A stretch of DNA of 64,000 bases from Orychophragmus violaceus. Taxonomy: Eukaryota > Streptophyta > Magnoliopsida > Brassicales > Brassicaceae. Shown here one piece after another: positions 11,640 to 24,100 of this stretch. Numbering within the stretch: the stretch's first letter is position 1; the number at the start of each line of letters is the position of its first letter. Where the stretch lies: NCBI GenBank assembly GCA_030180135.1, contig CM058231.1, positions 34,661,034 to 34,725,033 of the forward strand, written 5' to 3'. The notes under the pieces are model-generated. The model worked only from the letters and a program-made list of their open reading frames with translations. It searched no databases and was not told where the DNA came from. The position numbers were made by a program, and so were the translations under genes.

Positions 11640-13799
11640 TATGACCCTGCCGGGAGCTAAATACGACCAAAAAGTCACGACGAGGGAACGCAGAAAGAAT
11701 GATGTGAAACTTATCTGAAAGAAATAATTAGAGTTTGGGTCAAGACAAAAATCAGAACGGACGAGGAAATCAGAAGACAGCTCACAAGCACCTCCGAGAA
11801 GACCGGCGATACAAACGACCGAGGAAGCTAAAAATCCCGAAACGACTTGGAACGACCCTGAGTTAATTCAAGACTCAAGATGGACTATACAATGATATGT
11901 TTTCACAGAAAAATCCAGTTGGCCTGAGAAGAAACGAAGATATACCACAACGGCCTTAAAACGGTTCGTACGGCTAAAACAACGGGAATCGGTATGGATC
12001 GATATGCGGATCGATGCTCCAGAAGATCAGCCATGTCAACCTAAGCATCTTGGTAGGAGGATGAGATCATTTTCAGACCATGTGCCTCACTCCCATTGGC
12101 CCCAAGCATGCATCCTTATCCAAAACAAAAATGGATGATTTTTGTTTACCGTTTTTTTTCTCACAAAAACCAAGATGGTGAAGAAATGGCCTGATCCCAT
12201 TGGACCAGAACCCTGCCGACCTGACATGCACCTGAATGTCCACATTTTACCAAAGATGGAGGAGAAATGCCACACTCCCATTGGACCAAAATCTGATCGG
12301 TATCGTGTTATCGTCCGATTGGTCGGAATTTCCCCAAAGCTGGAGGATACATGTTCCGCCCCCATTGGACAATATCACTACTTGTCAGACTGTGAAATGT
12401 GTGCCACATTCTGGTTGGTTGCAGGCTCCATCATTATCAGCAAGGAAACATGCCTTCTTCCCATTGGCCGAGCTTACCCGCGATCGAAGTAACCCAACCC
12501 CTATAAGTACCACGACCCCCTGCTCTCATTTTCACTCATCCACCATTCTTAGATCATAGTAAACACTAGAAAAAGAAAGAGTAAGAAGGAGAAAGAAGGT
12601 TAGAAAGTAGGAAAAGAGGAAGTACACGATAAGCGAGAAAACCCGAGTCTAGAAAACCTTCAGCCGAAAGCACTGTGAGTTATGGTGATGTGTGATTGCT
12701 TGCTAGGAATGGCATGCTATATTTCATGATCGATGTTTAAATATGTGATTTATGTTGAAGCTTGATAGTATTTGCATGATGTTTTGCATGTTTATCTATT
12801 GTTACGTTTATGTTGTTTCGTTTGAGGTTTTCCTTATCTTGCACTGAATTTTGGTAAGTAAATTCATGCTTGAGATGGTATCTCATGTTAGAATGTTAAG
12901 ATGGGTAGGGTGGAAGGTGACGGTTTGATCTTTCCTTTTGCTGCCTCACTCTAGCGAAGGACCGTCTAGGCGAGAAGACTCAGAGAGACGGGATTGCAGC
13001 CTAGGGCCGAGTTTTATCCGACGAGATAGTTGGGATAGCCGTGGTAGACGGAACCCGCCGAGATGTTACCGTGGGGACGGGTATTGGATGGTGAAGTTCT
13101 ATGCTTATGTGCTTGTGTGGCTATGGCATAGGTGTTCACGTTTGGAAGGAATATTGAATGCAGGAGACATATGATGGGGTATTAATGTTATTAATGTTTA
13201 AGCTTTATATATTCCATGCTTTGATTGATTGTTGTATGTTGTGTGTTATTTTGGGTTATTTTGCATGTTAGGGGAGGTATAACTCACGGAGCGAGTAGCT
13301 CTCATCCCTCACTCTCTTTTTCAGGTAACCAGTAGTTGGGAAACATTAGCGGGGAAGCGAGGAACGTTAGGCCAGCCAGTGTAGGTTTTTGTTGTCTTTG
13401 TAAAATATTGTTTACCAGTTGTATTTATGATCGTTTTAGGGCACGTATGCTCGGAACCAAGGAACCTTTAAATGTTGTGTTTGTATGCTTTGAAAACCTC
13501 TATATAAATAAAGATGTATTTTGTATTTGGATTGGGTTTCCTCTGATATTAGCTTCGTCCGAGCTAACACAACTCTCGGCCCAGGTACGGGTTGGCAAGC
13601 CTTAGGCCTTGGTCGAGGGGGACGGTACTAATGACGGATCGACCAGGGATCCTAAAAACTTGGTTGAACCGTTCTTGGTATTCGTCATTGTAGCATTTTC
13701 GATCTGGTTCAGGCTCTAAGGCTGGTTGTGCATGTTCTTGTTTGATTGTTGCACGACCGAGAAGTCAACTTTGCCCTAAATCGGTTTGGGGGTGTTACA
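11640..13799 (+). repeat. Left LTR of element E
   Basis: 2160 bases, ending GGGGGTGTTACA. It matches 18655-19673 plus 26959-28038. The right copy lacks a segment of about 80 bases present here near 11785-11865. It carries a promoter-like region with repeated ATTGG boxes and a TATA box. Confidence 0.85.
12095..12509 (+). promoter_or_regulatory. Inverted CCAAT-box array and TATA box in the LTR of E
   Basis: Six ATTGG pentamers (inverted CCAAT boxes), most within CCCATTGG, start at 12095, 12199, 12280, 12318, 12364 and 12463. A TATAAGTA box follows at 12502. The right LTR keeps the array from about 19031 to 19444 but one box is changed to ATTAG. CCAAT boxes are bound by NF-Y in plants; that they drive this LTR is inference. 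Confidence 0.55.
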
Positions 13800-13804
13800 A
13801 ATGG

Positions 13805-13816
13805 TGGTATCAGAGC
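13805..13816 (+). promoter_or_regulatory. Primer binding site (initiator tRNA-Met), element E
   Basis: TGGTATCAGAGC begins five bases after the LTR end and matches the initiator tRNA-Met 3' end. Confidence 0.8.
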
Positions 13817-13948
13817 ATGGTTATCCGATCATGCTATATGGGACTTGGTTTTCAAAATTTTATCGAGGCAAAATGAGTCGCAAAGGCAACTAGGAAAACT
13901 GGTACGTTCCTTGCATTAGGTAGACATGTTAGGATTAACCCTTGATGG

Positions 13949-14751
13949 ATGATGCAGATGGCACCAAGACGAGTTTTGGTAAGGGGACAGCCGAGTCGAT
14001 CGCAGATGGGACGAAGAGGAGTAAACCGTGATCGGTCTCCTTCTTATTCTAGTTCCGCAAAGGAATCTGATTGGGTGGTATCGGATGATACGGAAACGGA
14101 AGTGGTGAGTGAGAGTGTTACGCTATCAGAAGAAGATTATGGACAACAAGTATCTAGTCGAGATGGGTCAACCAGATCGAAGTATGAGAGATGGGTACAT
14201 TCAGAGTCCCCATCATTGAGACTGAACCATCCAGGTCAGGCTTCTCCAGAACATGTTGAGTCAGGACGCACCTATCCAGAAGAAAGATTACCAAGAAATG
14301 AACGTGTGGAGCGACAACAGAGAGGAGGAGATGATCACTCAAGATCAACCTATGTGCAAGGTCAACCAAGGATCCTGGGAGTCAAGGGCCGGATCCAATG
14401 GTAAAGATGATGCAAGACATGCTCTCGTACTTGATACAACACCAACAACCGGGTACAAACGTTTCATCTAGATCTTTAGCACCACCAGACTTCCTAAAGA
14501 TTGTAACAATGATGAAGAATCTCGGAACAACCCATTTTGTAGGAGAACCAAATCCGTTCGATGCTGATGCATGGTTGCAAAACTTGGAGAAGAATTTTGC
14601 GGCTACTCGATGTCCCGAGGAGTACAAGAAGGATGTTGATGTCTATTATTTGGAAAAAGACGCTCTAAGTTGGTGGTCAAGCATAGAAAGACACTACAAC
14701 TACATGATACCATCATGGCATGATTTTTGTCGGGAATTTACAAGAAAATTA
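13949..14751 (+). pseudogene. Gypsy-type gag, 5' part
   Basis: Begins at the ATG codons at 13949/13952/13958 with a basic, Ser-rich N-terminus. The frame shifts once near 14390-14404. The second frame contains the retrotransposon gag core: FVGEPNPFDADAWLQNLEKN, then DALSWWSSIERHY and WHDFCREFTRKL. Coding stops where the Helitron enters at 14752. The rest of the gag resumes in the same frame at 17689. Confidence 0.82.
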
Positions 14752-17688
14752 TATATATAATGGAAGAATGTCTCTCCAGAAGCATGACACCTCAGCATGA
14801 GGAGAGAATATGAGAGCGCCACCTGTTTAAATGAAAAAAAATTATAGAACCAATAAGAACATAACGATCTGCCACGTCATATTCTTAAATGACTACTCAG
14901 AGAAAGCTAATCGTTCATTAACATCCCTTTCTGTCGTTCTCTCTCTCTTTCTCCTGTGAAATCAGGCGATTTGCTCGATGTCCTCCCTACGGCCGACTGC
15001 CGTGAATTAATCGCAGCCACCGAGGGTTTACAAACCGTCGACCAGGATTCATCCGTCTTTGGAGAAAATATCTGAGTGCAATCTTCGTATTCCGGAGGTT
15101 TGCGCTTCGTCAACCACCCTCAAAGTTTCCCACCGGTTTTACCAGCTGCATAGCACGATCAGGTACGCGATCTGACAGTTTATATTCAGAATGCCACTTA
15201 TGTCTCCTCAAATCTTAGATCGTATTTTTTTTCTTAGATCCGAGAACCCATTCACGTATCTCCTCATATTCCTGAGGTTTTGAGCTTATCCGACCACCGT
15301 CGCATCTTTCGGACCAGTATTCACCAGGTGAAGAGTTGAGATTTCAATTTATGACATTGTGGTAGGCGATATCATACCTCTCAATATTGGTGATCAGGCA
15401 AATTGCACGAATTTATCAATACAGTAGCTCTTTTCGAATTCCAGTATAGATGTAATTTATCTTTTATCTGCAAATAATTTCCTTAGGTTCCTGGTGATGG
15501 AGTTTTAGTTGCTGGCCATTCCCTTGCGATTGATGAGTCCTGCATGACTGGGGAAAGCAAAATTGTATGCTTTACTCTCTGCCTTTGCATTTGCAACGAT
15601 GTTATCTTTGCATTTCATGTGTCTGAGCAAGCTGTTTCTTGCAGGTTAACAAAACTCTGCTAAGAGTCCATTGCTAATGTCCGGCTGTAAAGTTGCAGAT
15701 GGCCATGGGACAATGCTGGTAATACTTGACGAACATTAGCTTTTACTTACTGTGACGAAGTAACTATAGTCTTTCTGGAGAAAAAATGGAGAGATGTTTG
15801 ATTGGTGAACTAAATTATCTTTGGTTGGAGAATCTCTGCAGCAAAAACATGTTTTCCTCTATGAGAGGAGAACTTGAGTTGGAGGCGCTTAAAATTTCTG
15901 AATTACTTTTGAGTCTAAAATTTATTTTTTTAAATTCAGGTTACTGGGGTAGGGGTCAACACTGAATGGGGTTTACTAATGGCTAGCGTCTCAGAAGACA
16001 ATGGTGGAGAAACACCATTGCAGGTGTACTTCAATCTTTTATCTGTTCATAGTTTTGTTTTTGGTATTTGTTGCTCAATGTTCGTATGTACTTTGATTTC
16101 TTCAGGTACACTTGAATGGTGTTGCAACATTTATCGGAATTCTGGGGCTTACAGTTGTTGGCGTTGTATTATTTGTCCTTGTCGTCCGGTGCGTTTAAAT
16201 TTCTTTTTGACACTGAACACTTGTTCTCTGCAGATACTTTACTGGTCAGTGGTCACACAAAGGATGCAAAGGGAGCCCCGCAGTTTGTTGGAGGGAAGAC
16301 AAGTTTGATCACGTGCTAGATGATCTTGTTAAAATCATCACTGTTGCAGTAAGTGATTCTTAGAAGAAATTAGAATGGATAATACCATCTTCAGCTTCTT
16401 ATTCATATCTCTGACCATTCAACCCAACCTGTCGAACATTGTAGGTTACAATCGTTGTAGTGGCAGTGCTTGAAGGGCTTCCTTTGGCTTGTTACCTTGA
16501 CGTAAGTTTACTATCTTGGCTATAAATATTTTAATTATAGCAATTGCAATGATCTCTAGAGTTGGAAATGATTTAGTTATTACATGGTCAAACTTATTAT
16601 AAATTTACTTGGTCTTTCGTCACTGAGCTTTTGTACTTCTTACCGGCAGTCTTGTGTATTCCATGATAAAAATGATGGCAGATAAAGCTTTGGTATGTAT
16701 CTTTTATTTCTTGGGACTCATTTTGTTTGCTTTTAAATAATTACAAAATTCATAGAGTAAATCGTATTCGCAACTTCTACAAGTAAATTCCAGGTGCGCA
16801 GTCTTTCCGCCTATGAGACCATGGGATCTGCAACACAATTTGCAGTGATAAGACGAGAACTTTGACCTTAAATGAGGTGAATCTTATGCTCTTCCTTTTT
16901 TTTTAGTTTGCTAACACACTAACAAATAGCAATATAAAGGCTCCTTTTCAAGTTTCAGTTATTGGTACTCAGCATTCCTAGCTTCAAGCTTTTGCTATTT
17001 TGAATAGTGAGTCCAACAAGAGAATCCCTTCATACTTTCTCTTTTCTCAGATGACCTTTGTTGAGTGTTACGCTGGGTGCCAAAAGATGGATCCTCCGGA
17101 CAACAGCTCAAAATTGCCACCTGCTTTTACATCCATACTCGTTGAGGAAATGTCATAATACAACTGGCAGTGTCTTCCGATCTGAAGTGGGATAAAATTC
17201 CTTTGGAAATTTACTGATTTTCTATTTGGTTTATACTTTGGTTGATTTAGTGTAATAATGTATATGTGCTTGCTGATTACAGAGTGGTGAGATTCAGGTT
17301 TCTGGATCGCCAACAGAAAGAGCAATTCTCAATTGGGCGATAAAGGTTTATTTCCAGCTACATTTTCCTGGTTCCAGTTTGTATAGCTTCCGGCAAAGAG
17401 GCGAGTCCTCTTATATTTCCTTTTCCTCACTTTTCTAACTTGATGTACAAAATTGTTTTCGAGTACAATAATGTGCTACTTTTTTGTCTGCTGTGTGGAT
17501 CCAAGCTTTCTTCTTGGTGGAGTATGTGTTGCACGGACTAAAATTTCTTCTATTATAAAATATTTCTACTACGGCCATATCAAATAATACAATGGTAAGG
17601 TTTATTTCTATACATTTATATGTGTTGAATTTTATATTAAAAACAAATAACAAAAAATAACCGCGGCGTAGCGCGGGTATATTCCTAG
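14752..17688 (+). mobile_element. Non-autonomous Helitron with captured gene fragment
   Basis: The 3' end has the Helitron signature: a GC-rich hairpin (CCGCG, spacer GCGTAG, CGCGG) at about 17661-17676 followed 8 bases on by CTAG at 17685-17688. The insertion lies between host A (14751) and host T (17689); removing 14752-17688 restores the gag frame. The 5' end begins TATATATAATGG rather than the usual TC, so that terminus may be mutated. There is no Rep/helicase gene. The interior 14760-15480 is non-coding with a possible UTR-like CT-rich stretch; 15487-17345 is a captured P-type ATPase fragment; 17346-17650 is AT-rich. Confidence 0.82.
15487..17345 (+). pseudogene. Captured fragment of an autoinhibited Ca2+-ATPase (ACA) gene
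   Basis: Nine or ten exon-like blocks with their introns: 15487-15564, 15645-15718, 15940-16023, 16106-16188, 16234-16348, 16445-16501, 16651-16694, 16795-16877, about 17050-17155 and 17281-17345. They spell the plant plasma-membrane ACA8/9/10-like pump from the actuator domain (GHSLAIDESCMTGESKI) through TEWGLLMASVSEDNGGETP, two membrane segments and the KMMADKALV region to the nucleotide-binding domain (SGSPTERAIL). Frames break in several blocks. The phosphorylation motif DKTGT reads DKTRT and lies out of frame. Both ends of the gene are missing, so it is not functional. Which ACA paralogue was the donor cannot be told by eye. Confidence 0.85.
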
Positions 17689-18393
17689 TACTTCCCAGAA
17701 GACGTAAAAGATAGATTGGAAGCTCAGTTCATAAGGCTCGAACAAGGAGAGAGGAGTGTGCGAGAATTCGAAGCAGAGTTCACCAGGCTCAGAAGATATG
17801 TCCATTATGGGTATGAAGATGAAGGTGCGGTAATAAGAAGATTCATGCAAGGACTCAAGCCAGAACTTAGGAGTCGACTTCAGGTAGTAAAATTCACAAG
17901 TTTTCTCGAGCTAGTGGAACGAGCCGTGAATGTAGAAGATGGAGATGGAATATCTGCGGAAGAAGAAGCTAGGTCCCAGCACCGTAAAAGAAAGTATGAT
18001 ATAGTTACACAAAGAGATTCATCAACAAAGCCACGGGGCCAAGGACAATATGGTAACCAGGGAAAGAAAAGAGGAAACAAGGAGAGTTATACGAGCGCAC
18101 CTACAGAGAAAATTATATTGTGCTACTCGTGCGGACAAACTGGACACATTGCTCGGAAATGTCCAAATAGAGAACGATCAGCGGATGTGAGGCATACCAT
18201 TTGCTTTGCATGTGGGGAGAAGGGGCATTATGCGAATACCAGCCCAAGGATCCATCCCAGTACACGACTTAATGAGTTGATAGCTTTGAAGACACCACTA
18301 CCAATTCCATCACCCCCAGTTCGTCCTTCGATCGAAGCACCACCACCAAAGCAACCAGAAACAGTGGGACGTGTCTATTCCCTAGGTAGATAA
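17689..18393 (+). pseudogene. Gypsy-type gag, 3' part with zinc knuckles
   Basis: Continues the gag after the Helitron: YFPEDVKDRLEAQFIRLEQ, then REFEAEFTRLRRYV, typical of plant Gypsy gag C-termini. Two zinc knuckles follow: CYSCGQTGHIARKC is complete (C-x2-C-x4-H-x4-C); CFACGEKGHYANTS has Ser in place of the last Cys. A stop at 18391-18393 ends the frame and no protease or pol follows. 18394-18654 is short non-coding DNA up to the polypurine tract. Confidence 0.85.
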
Positions 18394-19673
18394 ACCCAAA
18401 CCTTCACGACCGGTTAAGGTCTCAGAAAAGGTAAGTAAGGGTTTTGACTCTCTAAATGATTGATTTTGTGATTGGGTATTAGGTTGTTTTTTTTTTTGGA
18501 ATTTTGATGAGTATGTGTTAAGGCGGGAAATAGGTTGAAACCGTAGAAACCTTACCTATAGGATATTGGTTAGTCCACTGAAAGCAGAATAGTTAGAAAA
18601 CCTTGAGACCTAACCGTTAGAATTCGGGGACGAATTCTTTTAAGGGGGAAAGAATATAATGACCCTGCCGGGAGCTAAGTACGACCAAAAAGTCAACGAT
18701 GAGGGAACGCAGGAAGAATGATGTGAAACTTCTCTGGAAGAAATAATTAGAGTTTGGGTCAAGACAAAAATCAGAACAGACGAGGAAATCAGAAGACAGC
18801 TAATTCAAAACTCAAGATGGACTATACAATGATATGTTTTCACAGGAAAATCCAGTTGGCCTGAGAAGAAACGAAGATATACCACAACGGCCTTAAAACG
18901 ATTAGTACGGCTAAACAACGGGAATCAGTATGGATCGATATGCGGATCGATGTTCCAGCATATCAGCCATGTCAACCTAAGCATCTTGGGAAGAGGATAA
19001 GATCATTTTCAGACCGTGTGCCTCACTCCCATTGGCCCCAAGCATGCATCCTTATCCAAAACAAAAATGGATGATTTTTGTTTACCGGTTTTTCTCTCCC
19101 AAAAACCAAGCTGGTGGAGAAATGGCCTAATCCCATTGGACCAGAACCCTGCCGACCTGACATGCACCTGAATGTCCACATTTTACCAAAGTTGGAGGAG
19201 AAATTCCACACTCCCATTGGACCAAAATCTTATCGGTATCGTGTTATCGTCCGATTGGTCGAAATTTCCCCAAAGCTGGAGGAGAAGTGTTCCGCCCCCA
19301 TTAGACCATATCACGACTTTCCAGACTGTGAAATGTGTGCCACGTTCTGGTTGGTTGCAGGCTCCATCATTATCAGCAAGGAAACATGCCTTCTTCCCAT
19401 TGGCCGAGCTTACCCCGATCGAAGTAACCCAACCCCTATAAGTACCACGACCCCTGCTCTCATTTTAACTCATCCACCACTCTTAGATCATAGTAAACAC
19501 TAGAAAAAGAATGAGTAAGAAGGAGAAAGAAGGGAAAGAAAGTAGGAAAAGAGGAAGTATCTGATAAGCGAGAAAACCCGAGTCTCGAAAACCTTCAGCC
19601 GAAAGCACTGTGAGTTATGGTGATGTGTGATTGCCTTCTAGGAATGGCATGCTAGATTTCGTGATCTATGTTT

Positions 19674-20402
19674 TGAAGGAATTTCTAGAAGATTCCTAAT
19701 CCAATTAGGCAATCCTAGTCTGAATTCCGAGCCTAGGATCTACAGGTTCATGTAATTGAATCTATCAGATCTGGAGATTACCTGGTGATTAGCAGCGGAA
19801 GTTATTTGCAGGTAATCGAGATCTAGAGCGCCTCAAATGCTGCGCCTCTACTGGTATCCACACGCACACAAGCTGAACAGAAGGGATGCTAGTGCCTATA
19901 GAGATCAGATCTCTCAAGAGGTTTCTCTCTGGTTTCTGGTGGCTGTGTATTCGGTTAAAAACGAGTTTAGGTCGACCATATATCTTATATATGTCGACTT
20001 AAACCGCCCCGGGATTAACTAATGATTAAACCAATTTAATCCGTCAATCCGCGAGTCGTGTCGACCGACACACTCTATGTGTCGATCGACACGGCCAATC
20101 TATGTCGACCGATACTATAAGTGCATCGATCGACATCGCCCAGAAAAGTCGATATTGAATGCATATCAAATATGCATTCATCCGATCATTACATTAATGA
20201 TCATCCTCTTATGCGATGTCCAGTTTGCTTAGGTGTGTGACCCTGTAGGATCATATAACACTAGCAATGAGTTCTCAACTCATTGATCATAAGTGGCTTC
20301 TAGCAAAGCATTATGACTACCCAGTGTCATATGATTGTCTCATCTCGACAACACGACTCTCTCTCAGAGTAAGTACAAATAGATTTCAGGACATTCCCAA
20401 CA
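19674..20402 (-). repeat. 3' LTR of Copia B
   Basis: 729 bases, plus strand TGAAGGAATT to CATTCCCAACA. It contains two paired TCGATCGA modules at about 20053-20138. 20403-21181 is the element's non-coding 3' region. Confidence 0.93.
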
Positions 20403-21181
20403 ATCTCCCACTTGTACTGGAATCATCTATTCCTTTTAATCCCTTTGTATCCATATCTCAATCTAGCATAAGGCAAGAACTGTGTCATCCTTATTAAGCT
20501 AGATCACGTTTATCGAATCCCGATTTGTACTGATGAAAAAAAAACAACTGACAATCAGTTCGTTTGAGCGCGGCCACGCATTTCCAGTATCAAATCTTCG
20601 ATAGGCCCAGAGATATTTAACTCCTGTTATATAGGAGGTACAAATTCCATCTTGTTCCATCCATGTCTCTTTTATACTTCATGATACGCCTAATCAGTGT
20701 CTTTATGATCACCAGTTACGGCTGACGTTTGACAAAGTCAAGACGAACCAATCCATATAAGAGAGGACATGATGAACTCAGGTCTAAGGACTTTACTCTT
20801 TAGTCGTAATGAGAAACTCTTATGACACTCATATAACATCTTGTAGAGTTCTCATTAACGGGTCAAGTCCGATCATGTGTTCTCTAACATGGTCATCAGT
20901 CACCTCACATACTAGTCTCACGTGGTTGTTAATGTCCCACGTTAACAACCTCGACCAGGGACCATTATATTTTATGTCATTTATTGCTTATAGGGTTTCA
21001 TGATCAAGTCACATACTTGATGACCTATAAAATGTCATAAATTACTTTGGGACATTATATATATATTTAATTAACACAATTAAATAATGCTGAAACAATT
21101 TCATTAAAATAACATAACTTTTATGTCTTTGTGAACATCATGTCATAACTAAAACAAATACAACTCCCACTGAAATCAAGA

Positions 21182-24100
21182 TCATATCTTAAGATATCTA
21201 ATGCCTACAGCAGTTGTATGAAACTCATGCTTAGGTCTTGGGAGAGGCTTGGTCAGTGGATCAGCAACATTCTCATCCGTCGGGACTCTGCTGATCTTCA
21301 CATCTCCTCTATTCACAATATCACGGATAAGGTGATATCACCTTTCTATGTGTTTGGATTTCTGGTGTGATCTAGGTTCCTTTGCTTGCGCAATGGCTCC
21401 ATTGTTGTCACAATACAAAGCCACTGGCTCAGAAATGCTAGGAATCACACCAAGTTCAGTGATGAACTTCTTGATCCAAACAGCCTCCTTTGCCGCTTCA
21501 GAAGCAGCGAGGTACTCAGCTTCAGTTGTGGAATCTGCTACAGTGTCCTGCTTGGAACTCTTCCAGCTTACTGCACCGCCATTCAGGCAGAAGATGTAAC
21601 CAGATTGCGATCGGAAATCATCTTGGTCTGTCTGAAAACTTGCGTCTGTGTAACCACTTACTACCAGCTCATTACTTCCTCCATACACCAAGAACTTATC
21701 CTTAGTATTTCTCAAATACTTCAGAATATTCTTGACTGCTGTCCAGTGACTTTCACCTGGATCCGATTGGTATCTACTCGTCATGCTTAAAGCACAAGCA
21801 ACATCTGGACGAGTACAGAGCATGGCATACATGATGGATCCCAACGCCGAGGCATAGGGAATCCGACTCATGCGATCTCGCTCAGCAGGTGTCTCAGGAC
21901 ACTGCTTCTTGCTGAGACTTATGCCATAAGACATTGGTATGAAGCCCTTCTTGGAATCTTGCATTCTGAATCTGTGTAAGACTTTATCGATATAAGTGTC
22001 TTGACACAGTCCAATTAACTTGTTTAATCTATTTCTATAGATTCTTATTCCAAGAATATACGCGGCTTCACCCATGTCTTTCATTGAAAAACAACTTCCG
22101 AGCCAAGTCTTAACAGACTGTAACAACGGAACGTCATTTCCGAGAAGAAGTATGTCATCTACATACAACACGAGAAATGCAACTGCGCTCCCACTAGTCT
22201 TCTTGTAAACACATGGTTCTTCTTCGCTTCTGATGAAATCAAACTTTTTGACAGCTTCATCAAAACGAAGATTCCAACTCCGAGATGCTTGCTTCAATCC
22301 ATAAATGGATCGATGAAGTTTGCATACTTTCCTAGCTGCATTTGGATCGATGAAACCTTCGGGTTGTGTCATGTACACATCCTCTTCCAGAATCCCATTA
22401 AGGAAAGCTGTTTTCACGTCCATTTGCCAGATCTCATAATCATAATGAGCAGCTGTTGCTAGGAGAATCCGAATGGATTTAAGCATGGCTACAGGTGAAT
22501 AGGTTTCTTCATAGTCTATACCATGAATTTGTTTGAAACCTTTTGCCACCAGCCTTGCTTTATATATCTGAATATTTCCATCCACATCAATTTTCTTCTT
22601 GAAAATCCATTTACACTCAATGGGTCTTGCACCATCGGGTAAATCAACCAAAGTCCATACTTGGTTCTGTGACATGGATCCCATTTCGGATTCAGCGGCT
22701 TTCAGCCACTTTTCGGAGTCGGGGCTCATCATCGCTTCTTCGTAATTCGCGGGCTCGTCACTGTCAATGATCAATAAATCATGACAATTGGTTACGAGAA
22801 ATCCATATCTCTCGGGTTCGTGACGGATCCTTTCGGATCGGCGAATTTCAGGCTCCACAGGCGTTGGGTCTACAACTCTTTGTAGATCCAACTGTTGCTC
22901 TTCCTCTACGGGTTGAACATTTTCCTGCGGTTCTCGAACTTCTTCGAGTTGTACTTTACTCCCACTGTTTCTCTTGGAAAGAAATTCTCTCTCAAGAAAA
23001 ACGCAGTTCCGAGCAACAAACACTTTGTTCTCGGATTGGTTGTAAAAGTAGTATGCCTTGGTTTCCTTAGGATAACCAACGAAGTAGCATTTATCAGATT
23101 TGGGTTCGAGCTTATCTGTAATCAATCGCTTGACATAAGCTTCACAACCCCAAATCTTCAGGAAAGACACACTTGGAACATTTCCTGTCCACATCTCATG
23201 TGGTGTCTTTGCAACTGATTTTGACGGAACCCTATTAAGTGTAAACGCAGACGTTTCTAGAGCGTATCCCCAAAAGGATAATGGAAGAGTTGAGAGACTC
23301 ATCATTGATCGAACCATATCTAATAGAGTTCGATTTCTCCTCTCGGACACCCCATTCCATTGTGGTGTTCCAGGAGGAGTGAGTTGTGAAACAATTCCAC
23401 AATCTCTCAAATGATCACTGAATTCTTGACTTAAGTATTCTCCTCCACGATCTGATCGAAGAGCCTTAATACTTTTACCAAGTTGATTCTGTACTTCATT
23501 TTGGAACTCTTTGAACTTTTCAAAAGATTCCGACTTGTGTCTCATTAAATAGACATAGCCATACCTGCTGAAATCATCAGTGAAGGTAATGAAGTATCGA
23601 AAGTTTCCTCTGGCACTTGTGCTCATTGGGCCGCATACATCTGTATGTATAAGGCCCAATAGGTCATTGGCCCTTTCATTTGATTTGTTGAAAGACGCCT
23701 TTGCCATTTTGCCTAGTAAACAAGACTCACATTTCTCACATGATTCATAATCAAATGAGCCCAAAAGCCCATCACTATGGAGCTTTTGAATCCGTTTCTC
23801 GTTTATGTGGCCTAAACGACAATGCCAAAGAAAAGTCTGATTCGTGTCATTTGATTTGAATCTCTTGGTGTTAATGTTATAGATTGGTGTAGTTTGGTTT
23901 AAAACATAAAGCCCATTCTCTAATGGGCTGCTACCATAAAATATATCATTGTAATCAAAAGAACAACATTTATTCTTAATTGAAAACTGATATCCTTCCA
24001 CATCCAAAACAGGAATGGAAATAATATTTCTGCTTATAGCAGGTACATAGTAGCAATTATTAAGCTTTAAAACCAAACCAGAAGGTAAAGACAAGTTATA

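Noticed and set aside
12142..12559. Frames of 107-116 residues in the LTR of E, repeated near 19078-19503
   Set aside because: They overlap the promoter-like CCAAT array and contain no known domain.
15979..16319. Small membrane protein gene
   Set aside because: Frame runs through exons and introns of the captured Ca2+-ATPase fragment.
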